A stretch of 50,296 bases of DNA, from the NCBI GenBank assembly GCA_964423505.1, contig CAYREX010000019.1:1-50296 (forward strand), in the 5' to 3' direction. Source of the DNA: CAYREX01 sp964423505. GTDB taxonomy: Bacteria > Fermentibacterota > Fermentibacteria > Fermentibacterales > JCC-6. The notes beneath the pieces are model-generated. The model made no database searches and was not told where the DNA came from. It saw nothing but the letters and a program-made list of their open reading frames with translations. Positions within the stretch are counted from its first letter, which is position 1. Every line of letters begins with the position of its first letter. Below are positions 1 through 7,329 of the stretch, in pieces. A program made the translations under genes and the position numbers.

Positions 1-2
1 GT

Positions 3-83
3 TCCGAGGTACCTGCCGGCAACTACGTGGTGCGGGGCGTGGTCGGGGAGAGGGTGCTGACGGCGCGGTTCGTGAAGCTGTAG
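3..83 (+). CDS. C-terminal end of a secreted protein with a sorting-type tail (partial)
   Basis: Only the last 26 codons and the TAG stop are inside the window. The translation (SEVPAGNYVVRG... ending ARFVKL) has the layout of the C-terminal beta-sandwich found in FlgD-like or type 9 secretion sorting domains of FCB-group bacteria: a turn with V-P-A-G, a 'Y-V-V-R' strand, and a final basic/hydrophobic strand before the stop. The C25 peptidase at 11369-13750 ends in the same style (S-P-G-L-Y-F-A-R-L ... R-R-L-V-V). The cargo domain lies outside the window and cannot be named. This is the last host sequence before the low-GC island, and it converges on tRNA-Arg. Confidence 0.55.
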   Translation, partial: SEVPAGNYVVRGVVGERVLTARFVKL

Positions 84-146
84 CGCTCTATCGCACTCCA
101 GCAGCCATTACGGACCAATCTCGAGGTGTTCGAAGATTCTGACTGG

Positions 147-155
147 TGGTACCCC
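147..155. other. Candidate attL core
   Basis: TGGTACCCC here is identical to the CCA/acceptor end of tRNA-Arg at 9247-9255, in the same orientation, and sits at the host/island composition boundary. The tRNA copy has one more C before the next G. A 9-bp match is short, so this is a candidate only. Confidence 0.4.
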
Positions 156-206
156 GTATTGGATGCATTTAGAACCCTGGTGCCCCGTACTCAGCGCATG
201 TAGAGC
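147..206. repeat. Imperfect tandem repeat at the left island end (period 31 bp)
   Basis: Two copies start at 147 and 178. Both have TGGT-R-CCCCGTA-Y-T, followed six to seven bases later by GCAT and then TAGA; I count 21 matches over 29 positions. The second copy, extended left to 177, also resembles the flank plus 5' end of the tRNA-Arg gene with two single-base gaps, but in inverted orientation. The repeats may be recombinase binding sites or decayed attachment/tRNA sequence. The rest of 84-306 shows no gene or clear signal. Confidence 0.45.
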
Positions 207-306
207 TGTTGCCAATCTTGGTGGATTCAATGAGAACTAGTGTGATACGCATTTGGCAGTGTATATCTACTCCTACAGGGAATGATGCATATAAGAGCAA
301 TAGGGT

Positions 307-1941
307 CTATTCAAATGCTACACCTAACAACTCATCCCAGCAGCTATCAAATGCGCTCTGCATGAACTCAGGACCAGTGTTGCTGCTTGTTGGAAGATAG
401 CGTCTCTCAAGCATAAACTCAATCATGTTAAGCGTTACAGTTTCATTATTAAAGTCAATCATAGACTCTGCTTGGCAGTATTTTGCATAATTGGCAAGTA
501 CATGATCAACGCTAACTCCTTCCCCACTCGAACGGTCATGGAACACTGCAAGTGCTTCCAGTTCATCAATACCTATGAAGAATGCATTGTTGAGAAAGGC
601 CATATCTGTGTTTCTATCTAACCGACTAATATGTTCTTTAAATTGTCTTGAGTTCATCCAACTAGGAGCACTATAGACGACGGTGAAGTAGTAGAATTCA
701 CGGCCATCATCAATGCTACCGAGTCTTTCGATTATTGAGGTTGCACCTTGACGCCATAAGTTAATCAGATTCTCAAACTGTCGTGGTTGATACGTACCGA
801 GATTAGCTGAGAGCGAGTGTCTATACCATTCATACATATCAGCCCCTATTTCCCACAGTTCCCGGTACTTAGCCTCAAGAGCAATCCGCTGCATTCCTAT
901 CAAGAAGCAATCGGGGGATGCAATCTGATTCCCTGGTTCACTACCCATGATAAACTCGTCTACGAATAACAAGTTAGGGACTATTAGGCTGTCCATGTGT
1001 CTCTCAGGAACACATTGCTCTGCAATTGCCTTAACATGCAACTCGAAGAGTTGGCCTACAAAGCTCCTAAGTTTCCTGATTGCAACATTGGAAGCTTCAT
1101 GAGCCTGACTAATAGTCCTTCTAACCACTCTATCAGCACAGCTAGTTATTAAACTCTCAGGTTGCACTACACCAATAGCACCATCGGGGAAACTTACAAT
1201 AGGCATCTCCCTTGCTGCTTGAAGCGCGTCATCTGGTTGGTTGTATATGCTATCTATATCTGGAAGACTGAGAGCTGTTGGTGCATGGAAAGGTAGATCA
1301 CGCTCTGGCGAGAAGAAGTCACCATCCTGGGAAGAGATGCTCATTCCATTTCTTACCCAACCTCCATTATGTATCATCCATAACACTAAGTATAATTCAC
1401 GTAGAAAATTACCCCTTAATTGTGTCAAAAGCCCCGATATCTCTTGATGCTCTTCAGCTGCTAGCTCCCAGTACTCTGTCAGAAACAACCACCAACGTGA
1501 AATAGCATTCTTGCTGCTTAGGTTGATTCCTGAGTTGAGGAGTGTGGTTCGCCATAGATACTCACAAGACATCCTTGCTGGAAGATCAGAATCAAGCATA
1601 ATGATGCCATCTACACTTGATACATTCGGATACGGAACTTGATTGTAAGACATGTTGACAAGTCTTCGGAGTTGATTCTTCCAGCTATCTCTGTCTTGAG
1701 TACCCTCGCTAGAGACACCATCAGCGTACAACCTGGCAATCGCTGCCGAGACGATGTTTCGTCCGATGTGATTCATTCCTCCATCAGGATCAGCAATATG
1801 TCGCTCAGAGAGATTGCTCAAGTAGGTACCAGCCATTGCAGCCAAGGCACTGGGAATTCCGACAGACCGACATGCCTCTACTAGCTGATTACAATCATCG
1901 AATACTTCCTCTGACTGATAACTGAACTTCATATATGGCAT
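307..1941 (-). CDS. Putative PD-(D/E)XK nuclease-like protein, partner of the AAA+ ATPase
   Basis: A 544-residue protein I cannot assign to a named family. Its middle part carries the elements of a PD-(D/E)XK nuclease core: a helix with E300 (VGQLFELHV), then S-P-D344-C-F-L-I, ten or so residues, and I-A-L-E356-A-K358-Y. The order, spacing and hydrophobic strands fit this fold, but it is a motif reading, not a profile hit. The N-terminal ~280 residues are mostly helical with no motif I recognise; the C-terminal ~150 residues are also unassigned. No signal peptide or membrane segment is seen. The start is ATG with AGAGGT five bases upstream. It lies 124 bp downstream of the AAA+ gene on the same strand, so the two are likely co-transcribed. 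Composition is low-GC like the rest of the island. A nuclease effector controlled by the AAA+ partner is inference. Confidence 0.7.
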   Translation of the reverse strand: MPYMKFSYQSEEVFDDCNQLVEACRSVGIPSALAAMAGTYLSNLSERHIADPDGGMNHIGRNIVSAAIARLYADGVSSEGTQDRDSWKNQLRRLVNMSYNQVPYPNVSSVDGIIMLDSDLPARMSCEYLWRTTLLNSGINLSSKNAISRWWLFLTEYWELAAEEHQEISGLLTQLRGNFLRELYLVLWMIHNGGWVRNGMSISSQDGDFFSPERDLPFHAPTALSLPDIDSIYNQPDDALQAAREMPIVSFPDGAIGVVQPESLITSCADRVVRRTISQAHEASNVAIRKLRSFVGQLFELHVKAIAEQCVPERHMDSLIVPNLLFVDEFIMGSEPGNQIASPDCFLIGMQRIALEAKYRELWEIGADMYEWYRHSLSANLGTYQPRQFENLINLWRQGATSIIERLGSIDDGREFYYFTVVYSAPSWMNSRQFKEHISRLDRNTDMAFLNNAFFIGIDELEALAVFHDRSSGEGVSVDHVLANYAKYCQAESMIDFNNETVTLNMIEFMLERRYLPTSSNTGPEFMQSAFDSCWDELLGVAFE

Positions 1942-2025
1942 AAATACCTCTATCAGGCATAGAGAGTTGTGGTGAACTTGCCTAAGATGCTTTGGCCACC
2001 TCTCATATACAGGGCTTCAGACACC

Positions 2026-2052
2026 ACTCGAGATGACTCAACTAGAGATGAC
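2026..2052. repeat. 12-bp direct repeat between the AAA+ and nuclease-like genes
   Basis: ACTCGAGATGAC (2026-2037) and ACTAGAGATGAC (2041-2052) are 11/12 identical with a 15-bp period, in the 124-bp gap between the AAA+ stop and the start of the downstream gene. It could be a regulator site or a chance duplication. Confidence 0.5.
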
Positions 2053-2065
2053 AACCACGGCAGGC

Positions 2066-3643
2066 TTAGTCCTGATCCAGACTTCGGAGCGCACTCTGGA
2101 AGTCCTTCTCTACAACAAGTAGTGACTCCAGAGCGTTATTATCAAGCGAATCACGAGTGAGTAGACCAGTGAAGTCTAGACTTCTTCTCAGGCAATTGTA
2201 CGCTCCTTCCCGCGCTACAAAGGCGATCTCAGCGCCAGTCAGACCAAGAAGCTTCTGAGCGAACCTCTCTATATCAAACGTAGATTGCATGGGCATTTTC
2301 CTTGTATGGATTCTGAAAATGCTAAGGCATCCTTGCAGCGTTGGCTTCTCCACTTCTAGGGAATAGTCGAAGCGTCCAGGTCGAAGAAGTGCTGGATCAA
2401 GTAGCTCAGGTCTATTGGTTGATGCTATTACACAGATATCACCATAGGTATCTATGCCATCCATCAGTGTAAGAAGCTGGTTCACGAATGTAGCCTGGAA
2501 ACGTACACTCTCTTCAGATGATCTGATTTGAGCTACAGAGTCTATTTCGTCGAAGAAGATCACGGATGGTTGAAACTCTCTTGCTTCTTCAAACACACTT
2601 CGAAGATTAGACTCTGACTGGCCAACCCACTTACTGTATAACTCGGGGCCCCTGATGGGAATGAAGTGCGCCTGAATCTCATTTGCGATAGCCTTTGCGA
2701 TAAGAGTTTTCCCGCAACCGGGAACTCCATGAAGCAAGATGCCCCTATGAGGTTTGATGCCAAGCTTCTCGAACAACTCGGGATGCTTCAATGGTACTTC
2801 GATGACTTCTCTAACTTTATCAACAATACTGTCGATTCCCCCCAGATCTGAGAACCTTGTTTCAGGTATGAACCGAACTCGCTCTTCTGACTGTGCAGGA
2901 TCATCACCAAATAACGAGAACTTCCAGTCTACTCCGCTGCGACTAGCAGCACTCTCCCATGTCTTCGGCTCAATCGCAATTGGTCTTTCCTTTAAGACCG
3001 AACCATCAACAGAACGCTCGTACTTCACAGCCCATCTCGAGTTATCCAGGGCCGTATCGATTTCATCTGGTAATTCCTGAACTTGCCTCTGAATACTCTC
3101 TTGGGAGTAGTACTCACATAGCTCTAAGCCCTTTGAGTTCGCCTCTCCGAACAGAACACGCTGAATCCTGTCCTTATCGACCGCCCATACTGTTGGAGCC
3201 GAGAATGAGCCAAACTCGAACCAAGGCCGCCCGTTCCCCGGCAAGCTGTAACGGTGTTCTGGGATTCCAGGGAACACAGACCTTAAGAAGCGGCAACCCC
3301 ATCCTGGTGTTACATCATCAAGCATGCAGTGCTTGTCTCCACGCTCAGAGGCTGCTCGTCTCTTGCAACATTCAAGTATCCTGAAGAACTCCCGTAATGA
3401 GTGGATAAATGCTGGTTGACCATTGTAGGTGAGCTTGGATGACTTCCAGTTCTTGATGATGCCCCAAAGCTCCTCCAGATCAGTGTAGTGAAGCTTGAAT
3501 CCATCTGGTCCAAGTGTTGCGCGGTTCACCGAGTTTCCAGTACTTATCAGTTCCACATTTCCAAATCGCTGCAGTACATCCAAAGCCCTATGGTACTGCG
3601 ATGATGTTGATCTTCCAAACTCAACCTCAACTAGCATATCCAT
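2066..3643 (-). CDS. Cdc48/FtsH-like AAA+ ATPase with an unknown N-terminal domain
   Basis: A 525-residue protein. The C-terminal half is a classical AAA module close to Cdc48, proteasome-activating and FtsH ATPases: the entry motif F-S-D-L-G-G-I, Walker A GVPGCGKT (306-313), pore-loop region Y-S-K-W-V-G, Walker B IFFDEID (362-368), sensor-1 S-T-N (N410), arginine fingers in RPGRFD (421-426) and sensor-2 region L-T-G-A-E-I. The ~260-residue N-terminal region is unassigned and presumably binds substrate or partner. There is no protease motif or membrane segment, so it is not FtsH itself. I chose ATG 3643 over GTG 3697 because the predicted promoter would start RNA near 3693, leaving no leader for the GTG, and GGAGG lies about 12 bases before the ATG. 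It forms a unit with the nuclease-like gene downstream and diverges from the XRE regulator. A remodelling or activating role for the partner is inference. Confidence 0.85.
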   Translation of the reverse strand: MDMLVEVEFGRSTSSQYHRALDVLQRFGNVELISTGNSVNRATLGPDGFKLHYTDLEELWGIIKNWKSSKLTYNGQPAFIHSLREFFRILECCKRRAASERGDKHCMLDDVTPGWGCRFLRSVFPGIPEHRYSLPGNGRPWFEFGSFSAPTVWAVDKDRIQRVLFGEANSKGLELCEYYSQESIQRQVQELPDEIDTALDNSRWAVKYERSVDGSVLKERPIAIEPKTWESAASRSGVDWKFSLFGDDPAQSEERVRFIPETRFSDLGGIDSIVDKVREVIEVPLKHPELFEKLGIKPHRGILLHGVPGCGKTLIAKAIANEIQAHFIPIRGPELYSKWVGQSESNLRSVFEEAREFQPSVIFFDEIDSVAQIRSSEESVRFQATFVNQLLTLMDGIDTYGDICVIASTNRPELLDPALLRPGRFDYSLEVEKPTLQGCLSIFRIHTRKMPMQSTFDIERFAQKLLGLTGAEIAFVAREGAYNCLRRSLDFTGLLTRDSLDNNALESLLVVEKDFQSALRSLDQD

Positions 3644-3699
3644 AATATCACCATTCCTCCGGGAAACCTCCTCTTCCCCGTGCGTGTAATCCACCAAGG

Positions 3700-3728
3700 A
3701 TCATAGTTGATAGACCCAATAGAGTGAA
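3700..3728 (-). promoter_or_regulatory. Promoter of the AAA+/nuclease-like pair
   Basis: Read on the minus strand: TTCACT (-35), 17 bp, TATGAT (-10). It matches the sigma-70 consensus at 4/6 and 5/6 positions with ideal spacing. It would start RNA near 3693 and give a leader of about 50 nt before ATG 3643. Confidence 0.5.
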
Positions 3729-3815
3729 GTACTCCCTCAGTGCAACACTGCAGCAATCATATGTGTATGGTAGATAGATAGTTAGATATACTGGTATGCC
3801 TGATTCAGTAGTGAC

Positions 3816-3844
3816 TTGACATGAGCCCTAGTGTTCACTAGGTA
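3816..3844 (+). promoter_or_regulatory. Promoter of the XRE operon
   Basis: A perfect TTGACA (3816-3821) is followed 17 bp later by TAGGTA, a weak -10. The spacer is filled by the palindromic operator at 3827-3842, as expected for an autorepressed regulator gene. Confidence 0.45.
3827..3842. promoter_or_regulatory. Palindromic operator 1
   Basis: CCTAGTGTTCACTAGG is a perfect dyad: 7-bp arms CCTAGTG/CACTAGG around TT. It overlaps the spacer and -10 of the XRE promoter, so binding would block transcription. The XRE product encoded just downstream is the obvious candidate binder. Confidence 0.6.
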
Positions 3845-3853
3845 CTGAACAGT
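3844..3853. promoter_or_regulatory. Palindromic operator 2
   Basis: ACTGAACAGT is a second dyad (ACTG-AA-CAGT). On the other strand it reads ACTGTTCAGT, close to the centre of operator 1 (AGTGTTCACT), suggesting two sites for the same dimeric regulator. Confidence 0.5.
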
Positions 3854-3870
3854 GATAGGAGGCTGATGCT

Positions 3871-4350
3871 TTGGTCCAGATGGAATTCAATCCCGCGTTC
3901 GGGAAGAGAATACGGGAGCTTCGCCAGCGCGAGGGCGGCATGAGCCTTCGCGAGCTCGCAAGACGGACCGGCATCAGTCCCTCTTACCTATCACAAATCG
4001 AGCAGGGGAAGCTCCCACCCCCCATGGGTAATATCGTCATCATCCTTGCTCTCTCTCGGGAACTCAATGAAGATCCCGAAGCACTCGCAAAGCTCACTGC
4101 CCGACCTACGCATTCTCTAGCTGAACTTCTATCCGATCATCCAGAAGTAATTGAGTATCTCGCTGAGTCCTTCCTGGAGCTTGATGAAGAGCACATCAAG
4201 CCAGGCATAGTAGGTCTGATACTTGGACAAATCATACAGGACAACTACGGTAAGTTCTTGAGGAAGATGAAGCCCGGGGACATCGAGCCAGTGATCGAGC
4301 GAATGCTGAAGATCCGAAGGGAAATGCTGAAGGGAGATGAAGGGCAGTGA
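3871..4350 (+). CDS. XRE-family helix-turn-helix regulator
   Basis: A 159-residue protein with an N-terminal lambda-repressor-like helix-turn-helix (about residues 9-65): F-G-K-R-I-R-E-L-R, then L-R-E-L-A-R-R-T-G-I-S-P-S-Y-L-S-Q-I-E-Q-G-K. The C-terminal ~95 residues are helical and acidic, probably for dimerisation or sensing. The start is TTG: AGGAGG at 3857-3862 is eight bases upstream, while the next in-frame ATG is too far from it. It is the first gene of a plus-strand operon and diverges from the AAA+/nuclease-like pair, with two palindromes in between. Autorepression and control of the pair are inferred from position. Confidence 0.88.
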   Translation: MVQMEFNPAFGKRIRELRQREGGMSLRELARRTGISPSYLSQIEQGKLPPPMGNIVIILALSRELNEDPEALAKLTARPTHSLAELLSDHPEVIEYLAESFLELDEEHIKPGIVGLILGQIIQDNYGKFLRKMKPGDIEPVIERMLKIRREMLKGDEGQ

Positions 4351-4411
4351 AGGCTTCCCCTTTTTTGCCCCTCAGTGTTCAGTCGATACTGTACGTTTCA
4401 GGGTATCTCCC

Positions 4412-4672
4412 ATGAGTTCGATGGTAGATGACATCCTGAAGCAGAAGCCTGAGGATCAACTCGATGAACTGCTTCAGAAGCTAGTTTGGACTGCAATCGA
4501 GCTTCTGGAGCATGGACATGGTCGGATGTCTCTGGAAACGAATGTCGATTCTGGCGATGTCCGCAACGTCTTCCTGCGAGCAGGCAAGAGCTGGAAGTAC
4601 AGGATAACTAATAAGATACTGAGATATTGCAACGACTCCCGCCATGGGAGCGATAGACGAAACGGAGTGTAA
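4412..4672 (+). CDS. Small hypothetical protein of the island
   Basis: Eighty-six residues from ATG 4412. I do not recognise a family. The N-terminal half is an acidic helix (D-D-I-L-K-Q-K-P-E-D-Q-L-D-E-L-L); the second half has short strands and G-K-S-W-K-Y-R-I. The frame is open further upstream into the XRE gene, but that extension has no ribosome site; AGGG about eight bases before ATG 4412 is a weak one. ATG 4421 is another option. It lies between the XRE gene and another small ORF, the usual position for accessory genes in such elements. Confidence 0.5.
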   Translation: MSSMVDDILKQKPEDQLDELLQKLVWTAIELLEHGHGRMSLETNVDSGDVRNVFLRAGKSWKYRITNKILRYCNDSRHGSDRRNGV

Positions 4673-4724
4673 TGCTGGACTATCAGAGCCATTCTGAAGT
4701 GCTGGCACGAAGGAAGGTTCTTCG

Positions 4725-4913
4725 ATGTCCACTTCAGAGTTCACAACAGAAACCCTTGAGTTCTGGCAAGCACGAACTTGTAGGGCGCTGAGCGAAGAGG
4801 ATGCTAGGGAGATCAGTGAAACTCTGTTCGAGTTCTACTGCATCCTACATGAATGGCATCTCCAGGATCGGGATTCGGAATCGGAATACCTGCAGGGTAG
4901 CGAGGTGAGTTGA
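4725..4913 (+). CDS. Small mobile-element-type hypothetical protein
   Basis: Sixty-two residues, preceded by AAGGAAGG at a good distance from the ATG. The pattern F-W-Q-A-R-T-C-R-A-L-S-E-E-D-A-R-E-I, then F-E-F-Y, resembles small conserved proteins I associate with islands and plasmids, from memory and without a known function. Its TGA overlaps the ATG of the ATPase gene (TGATG at 4911-4915), so the two are translationally coupled. Confidence 0.6.
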   Translation: MSTSEFTTETLEFWQARTCRALSEEDAREISETLFEFYCILHEWHLQDRDSESEYLQGSEVS

Positions 4914-5995
4914 TGAGCAACGTAGTCAGCGAATCGTCGCCTCCGATTACCCCCTACCCCCTTCTTCACCTGAACGTGGAAGCGAGACGACTCCTTCTCG
5001 ACCTTGAGAGGGAGTTTTATTCATTCGTGACGCTCTCTCATACACATAGCCTCAGGGCAGTACTTGCCGCCTATGTAGCCAATAAACTCCCAAGTGATCC
5101 GGTCTGGTTACTGCTGATTGCTCCACCATCCAGCGGGAAGACGGAGATCCTTGGGCTGCTCAGGGATGTAGAAGACTGCCACGAAGTTAGCACCTTCACT
5201 CAAGGCTCACTAATCTCTGGCACTTCAAGAAAAGAGAAAGCCAAGGGAGCTACGGGAGGGCTTCTGATAAAGATTGGTGAGTTCGGTGTAATGGTATGCA
5301 AGGACTTCACTTCGGTCCTCTCCATGAACCGCGATACACTGAATGGAGCAATGGCGATTCTCAGGGAAGCTCATGATGGCCGTGTAAGCAGAATCCTCGG
5401 GACAGATGGTGGCAAGGAAGTCGTATGGGCAGGAAAGCTGGGTGTACTTGGTGGAGTTACTCAGAAGATTGATTCACACCATGAGGTACTAAGCGCTATG
5501 GGAGAAAGGTTCCTCATGTGCAGAATGAAGGCATCATTAGAAGATGCATTCAACCAAGCGAGATACTCCCTGAACAGAGTACTCAACCCCGAAGAACGAA
5601 GAGCTTCGCTAAGGGAGAAAACTCAAGCGCTTCTAGAGGCTGCTGAGCCGAATCTAGAAGGTATGCCGGAGTTGCCTAAGGAGCTTTGTGAGAAAATCCT
5701 CAACCTTTCTATCTTCATTGCTCATGGGAGGACGCCAGTTGAGAGGGATTACCAGAGGAAGGTTGATAGGATCTTCTCACCAGAGGGACCTTCTAGGATC
5801 GCTCAGCAACTGCGTGCTCTCTACACCGGACTTCTTCTGATTGGGTGTGCTCCAGAGGAAGCATGGGATACCCTGCAGCAAGTTGCCTTCTCATCATTCC
5901 CAGAGCTCCGGTGGGAAGCTCTCTCCTACATACGTGATAATCCTTGCTGCACACTCGACTCTATTGTAAAGGCTACTCGCTACCCGAAAGCAACT

Positions 5996-6004
5996 ATGAG
6001 GAAG
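5996..6004. repeat. Target-site duplication, left copy
   Basis: ATGAGGAAG immediately before the IS; the identical 9-mer follows the IS at 7321-7329. Nine bp is within the range for the IS4 family. Confidence 0.92.
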
Positions 6005-6017
6005 CACGCGTGTCCCA
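6005..6017 (+). repeat. IS left terminal inverted repeat
   Basis: CACGCGTGTCCCA pairs with the right end at 12 of 13 positions. The transposase stop codon begins at the very next base, so the gene runs right up to the repeat. Confidence 0.9.
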
Positions 6018-7187
6018 TCATAAGTCAAAGAGGGATAACTGGTTAGTGGTTTGAATGTTGTCAGGCCCGGAGTCGCATTCGCCAAGTAGTTGCGGGAGAG
6101 CAGCATAGCTGAACGTTGAAACGCTCAGGACCTGTAGAATTCTGTAGAGGCGGAGATGCTCCAGACAGAGATTCTTCCTGATGATCGCTACCAGGACGTA
6201 GACTGCGATTGCGATCCAGATCTGCGTCTTCACCGCGTTCATGGAGTGGCCCCAGAAGGACTTGATCCGGAGATGCTGCTTGATCCATCTGAAGAAGAGC
6301 TCGATCTGCCAGCGAGCCCTGTAGAGGCTGGCAATCGTGACCGCCGGGAGATCGAAGTTGTTGGTGAGGAAGGAGAAGGTCCTCTCCTGCTCGACATCCC
6401 GATAGCGCACCCTCCGGAGTGGTGCCGGGTATTTCTCGAAAGTGCTTCCCTCGGCAACGACGGTCTGGTCGGAGAGGATACCGGCAGCCGAATCCTTGTC
6501 ATGCGAGTACCTGCGTCGCAGATGAAGATTGCTCTTTGTCCTGGTGACGAAGAAGGCTCCGCAGGTGGTAATCCTGTAGAGCCTTGCGAAGTCCATGTAT
6601 CCCCTATCCATCACGTAGTAGGCTCCGGGCTCGATGAGGAGCCTGTCCAGGAAGCCCACGTCATGAGGCCTGGCCTCGGTGATGTCGATGAATGTCGGGA
6701 TGGAGCTGGGCAGCTCCATGAGGGTGTGGAGCTTGACGGCTCCCCTCGTGCTCCGGAACTCCGCCCAGGGAAACAGGGAGAGCGAGAGCGTAATCGTGGT
6801 GGAATCCAGGGCATAGACCGGCTCGCTGATCTCTTCGCAGAACGAATCGTCGGCGTAGAGCTTTCTGGCTGTATCGATAAGCACCTGAGCGAACTCGGCG
6901 TAGATGCGCCAGTCCCGCTTCATGTTGGCATTGGAGAGATTGTTGAGGGATACGCCGCCCCGGATGCCCATGTGGTAGAGCTGATTGCGGTGGGCCCTCA
7001 GGCAGGCGATGATGTCCCTGAGCCCGTTCCTGTAAGTGAGCTGGCCGAAAGCCATGCAGTAGAATTGGCTCCGGCAACTGAAGGTCCGGACGCGATAGTC
7101 TCCGTCGTACTTTGCTGTGCACCTGTCGAAGGCCTCCCGGGGCAAGGAATCCATGATCTGCGAGAAGACAAGGCGTCCAGGATACAT
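6018..7187 (-). CDS. IS4-family DDE transposase (DUF4372 plus DDE domains)
   Basis: A 389-residue transposase of the IS4Sa/ISPepr1-like type. The N-terminal DUF4372-like part reads L-V-F-S-Q-I-M-D-S-L ... C-T-A-K-Y-D-G-D-Y-R-V. The DDE residues are visible: first Asp in Y-A-L-D-S-T-T-I, second Asp in Y-V-M-D-R-G-Y, and Glu in the IS4 signature Y-R-A-R-W-Q-I-E-L-F-F-R-W-I-K, which fits Y-(2)-R-(3)-E-(6)-K exactly. I chose ATG 7187 because GGAGG lies directly upstream; ATG 7202 and 7217 are in frame but lack such a site. No frameshift or stop is seen, so the enzyme is probably active. It catalyses excision and insertion of the surrounding IS. Confidence 0.95.
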   Translation of the reverse strand: MYPGRLVFSQIMDSLPREAFDRCTAKYDGDYRVRTFSCRSQFYCMAFGQLTYRNGLRDIIACLRAHRNQLYHMGIRGGVSLNNLSNANMKRDWRIYAEFAQVLIDTARKLYADDSFCEEISEPVYALDSTTITLSLSLFPWAEFRSTRGAVKLHTLMELPSSIPTFIDITEARPHDVGFLDRLLIEPGAYYVMDRGYMDFARLYRITTCGAFFVTRTKSNLHLRRRYSHDKDSAAGILSDQTVVAEGSTFEKYPAPLRRVRYRDVEQERTFSFLTNNFDLPAVTIASLYRARWQIELFFRWIKQHLRIKSFWGHSMNAVKTQIWIAIAVYVLVAIIRKNLCLEHLRLYRILQVLSVSTFSYAALPQLLGECDSGPDNIQTTNQLSLFDL

Positions 7188-7307
7188 GCTTCCTCCATCC
7201 ATCCAAGGATGGAGCATATACCCGAAGTCGATTCAAGTCGTGTGCGGCCATTCGTGCATGCATATCATTACCCTACATGGCTATACAAGATCGTCGAGGA
7301 AGCTCAG

Positions 7308-7320
7308 TGGGACACCCGTG
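7308..7320 (-). repeat. IS right terminal inverted repeat
   Basis: TGGGACACCCGTG on the plus strand, the reverse complement of the left repeat with one mismatch. It lies about 120 bp upstream of the transposase start. Confidence 0.9.
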
Positions 7321-7329
7321 ATGAGGAAG
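7321..7329. repeat. Target-site duplication, right copy
   Basis: ATGAGGAAG, identical to 5996-6004, directly after the IS. The next base (7330) continues the ATPase reading frame. Confidence 0.92.

Larger units (their letters stand above)
4913..6046 (+). pseudogene. P-loop ATPase with C-terminal winged helix, 5' part, interrupted by the IS
   Basis: The reading frame starts at ATG 4913 (TTG 4910 is also possible; GAGGTGAG precedes both). It has Walker A A-P-P-S-S-G-K-T, a likely Walker B strand V-M-V-C-K-D-F-T-S-V-L, and downstream a helix-turn-helix (L-D-S-I-V-K-A-T-R-Y-P-K-A-T-M-R-K). From position 6005 the codons are IS sequence and a stop follows at 6044-6046. Joining the sequence up to 6004 directly to 7330 restores one open frame of 426 codons that completes the winged helix (M-R-K + V-L-E-D-L-E-G-I-T-L-I-E-R). 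The family resembles mobile-element P-loop ATPases often found next to primase or recombinase genes; the exact role is unknown. The truncated product would keep the ATPase part but lose the end of its DNA-binding domain. Confidence 0.85.
6005..7320 (-). mobile_element. Complete IS4-family insertion sequence (1316 bp)
   Basis: The ends are 13-bp terminal inverted repeats, CACGCGTGTCCCA at 6005-6017 and CACGGGTGTCCCA read inwards from 7320, with one mismatch. It is flanked by the 9-bp direct repeat ATGAGGAAG and contains one intact transposase gene on the minus strand. Because the transposase is uninterrupted, the duplication perfect and the host ATPase frame otherwise undamaged, the insertion looks recent. 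Its composition is more GC-rich than the surrounding island. Confidence 0.93.

Noticed and set aside
209..400. Short open frame at the left island end
   Set aside because: No ribosome site and it overlaps the end of the nuclease-like gene.
2066..3697. AAA+ gene as FtsH or as a proteasome-activating ATPase
   Set aside because: There is no HEXXH protease motif or membrane segment (against FtsH), and no C-terminal HbYX or linked proteasome genes (against a proteasomal ATPase).
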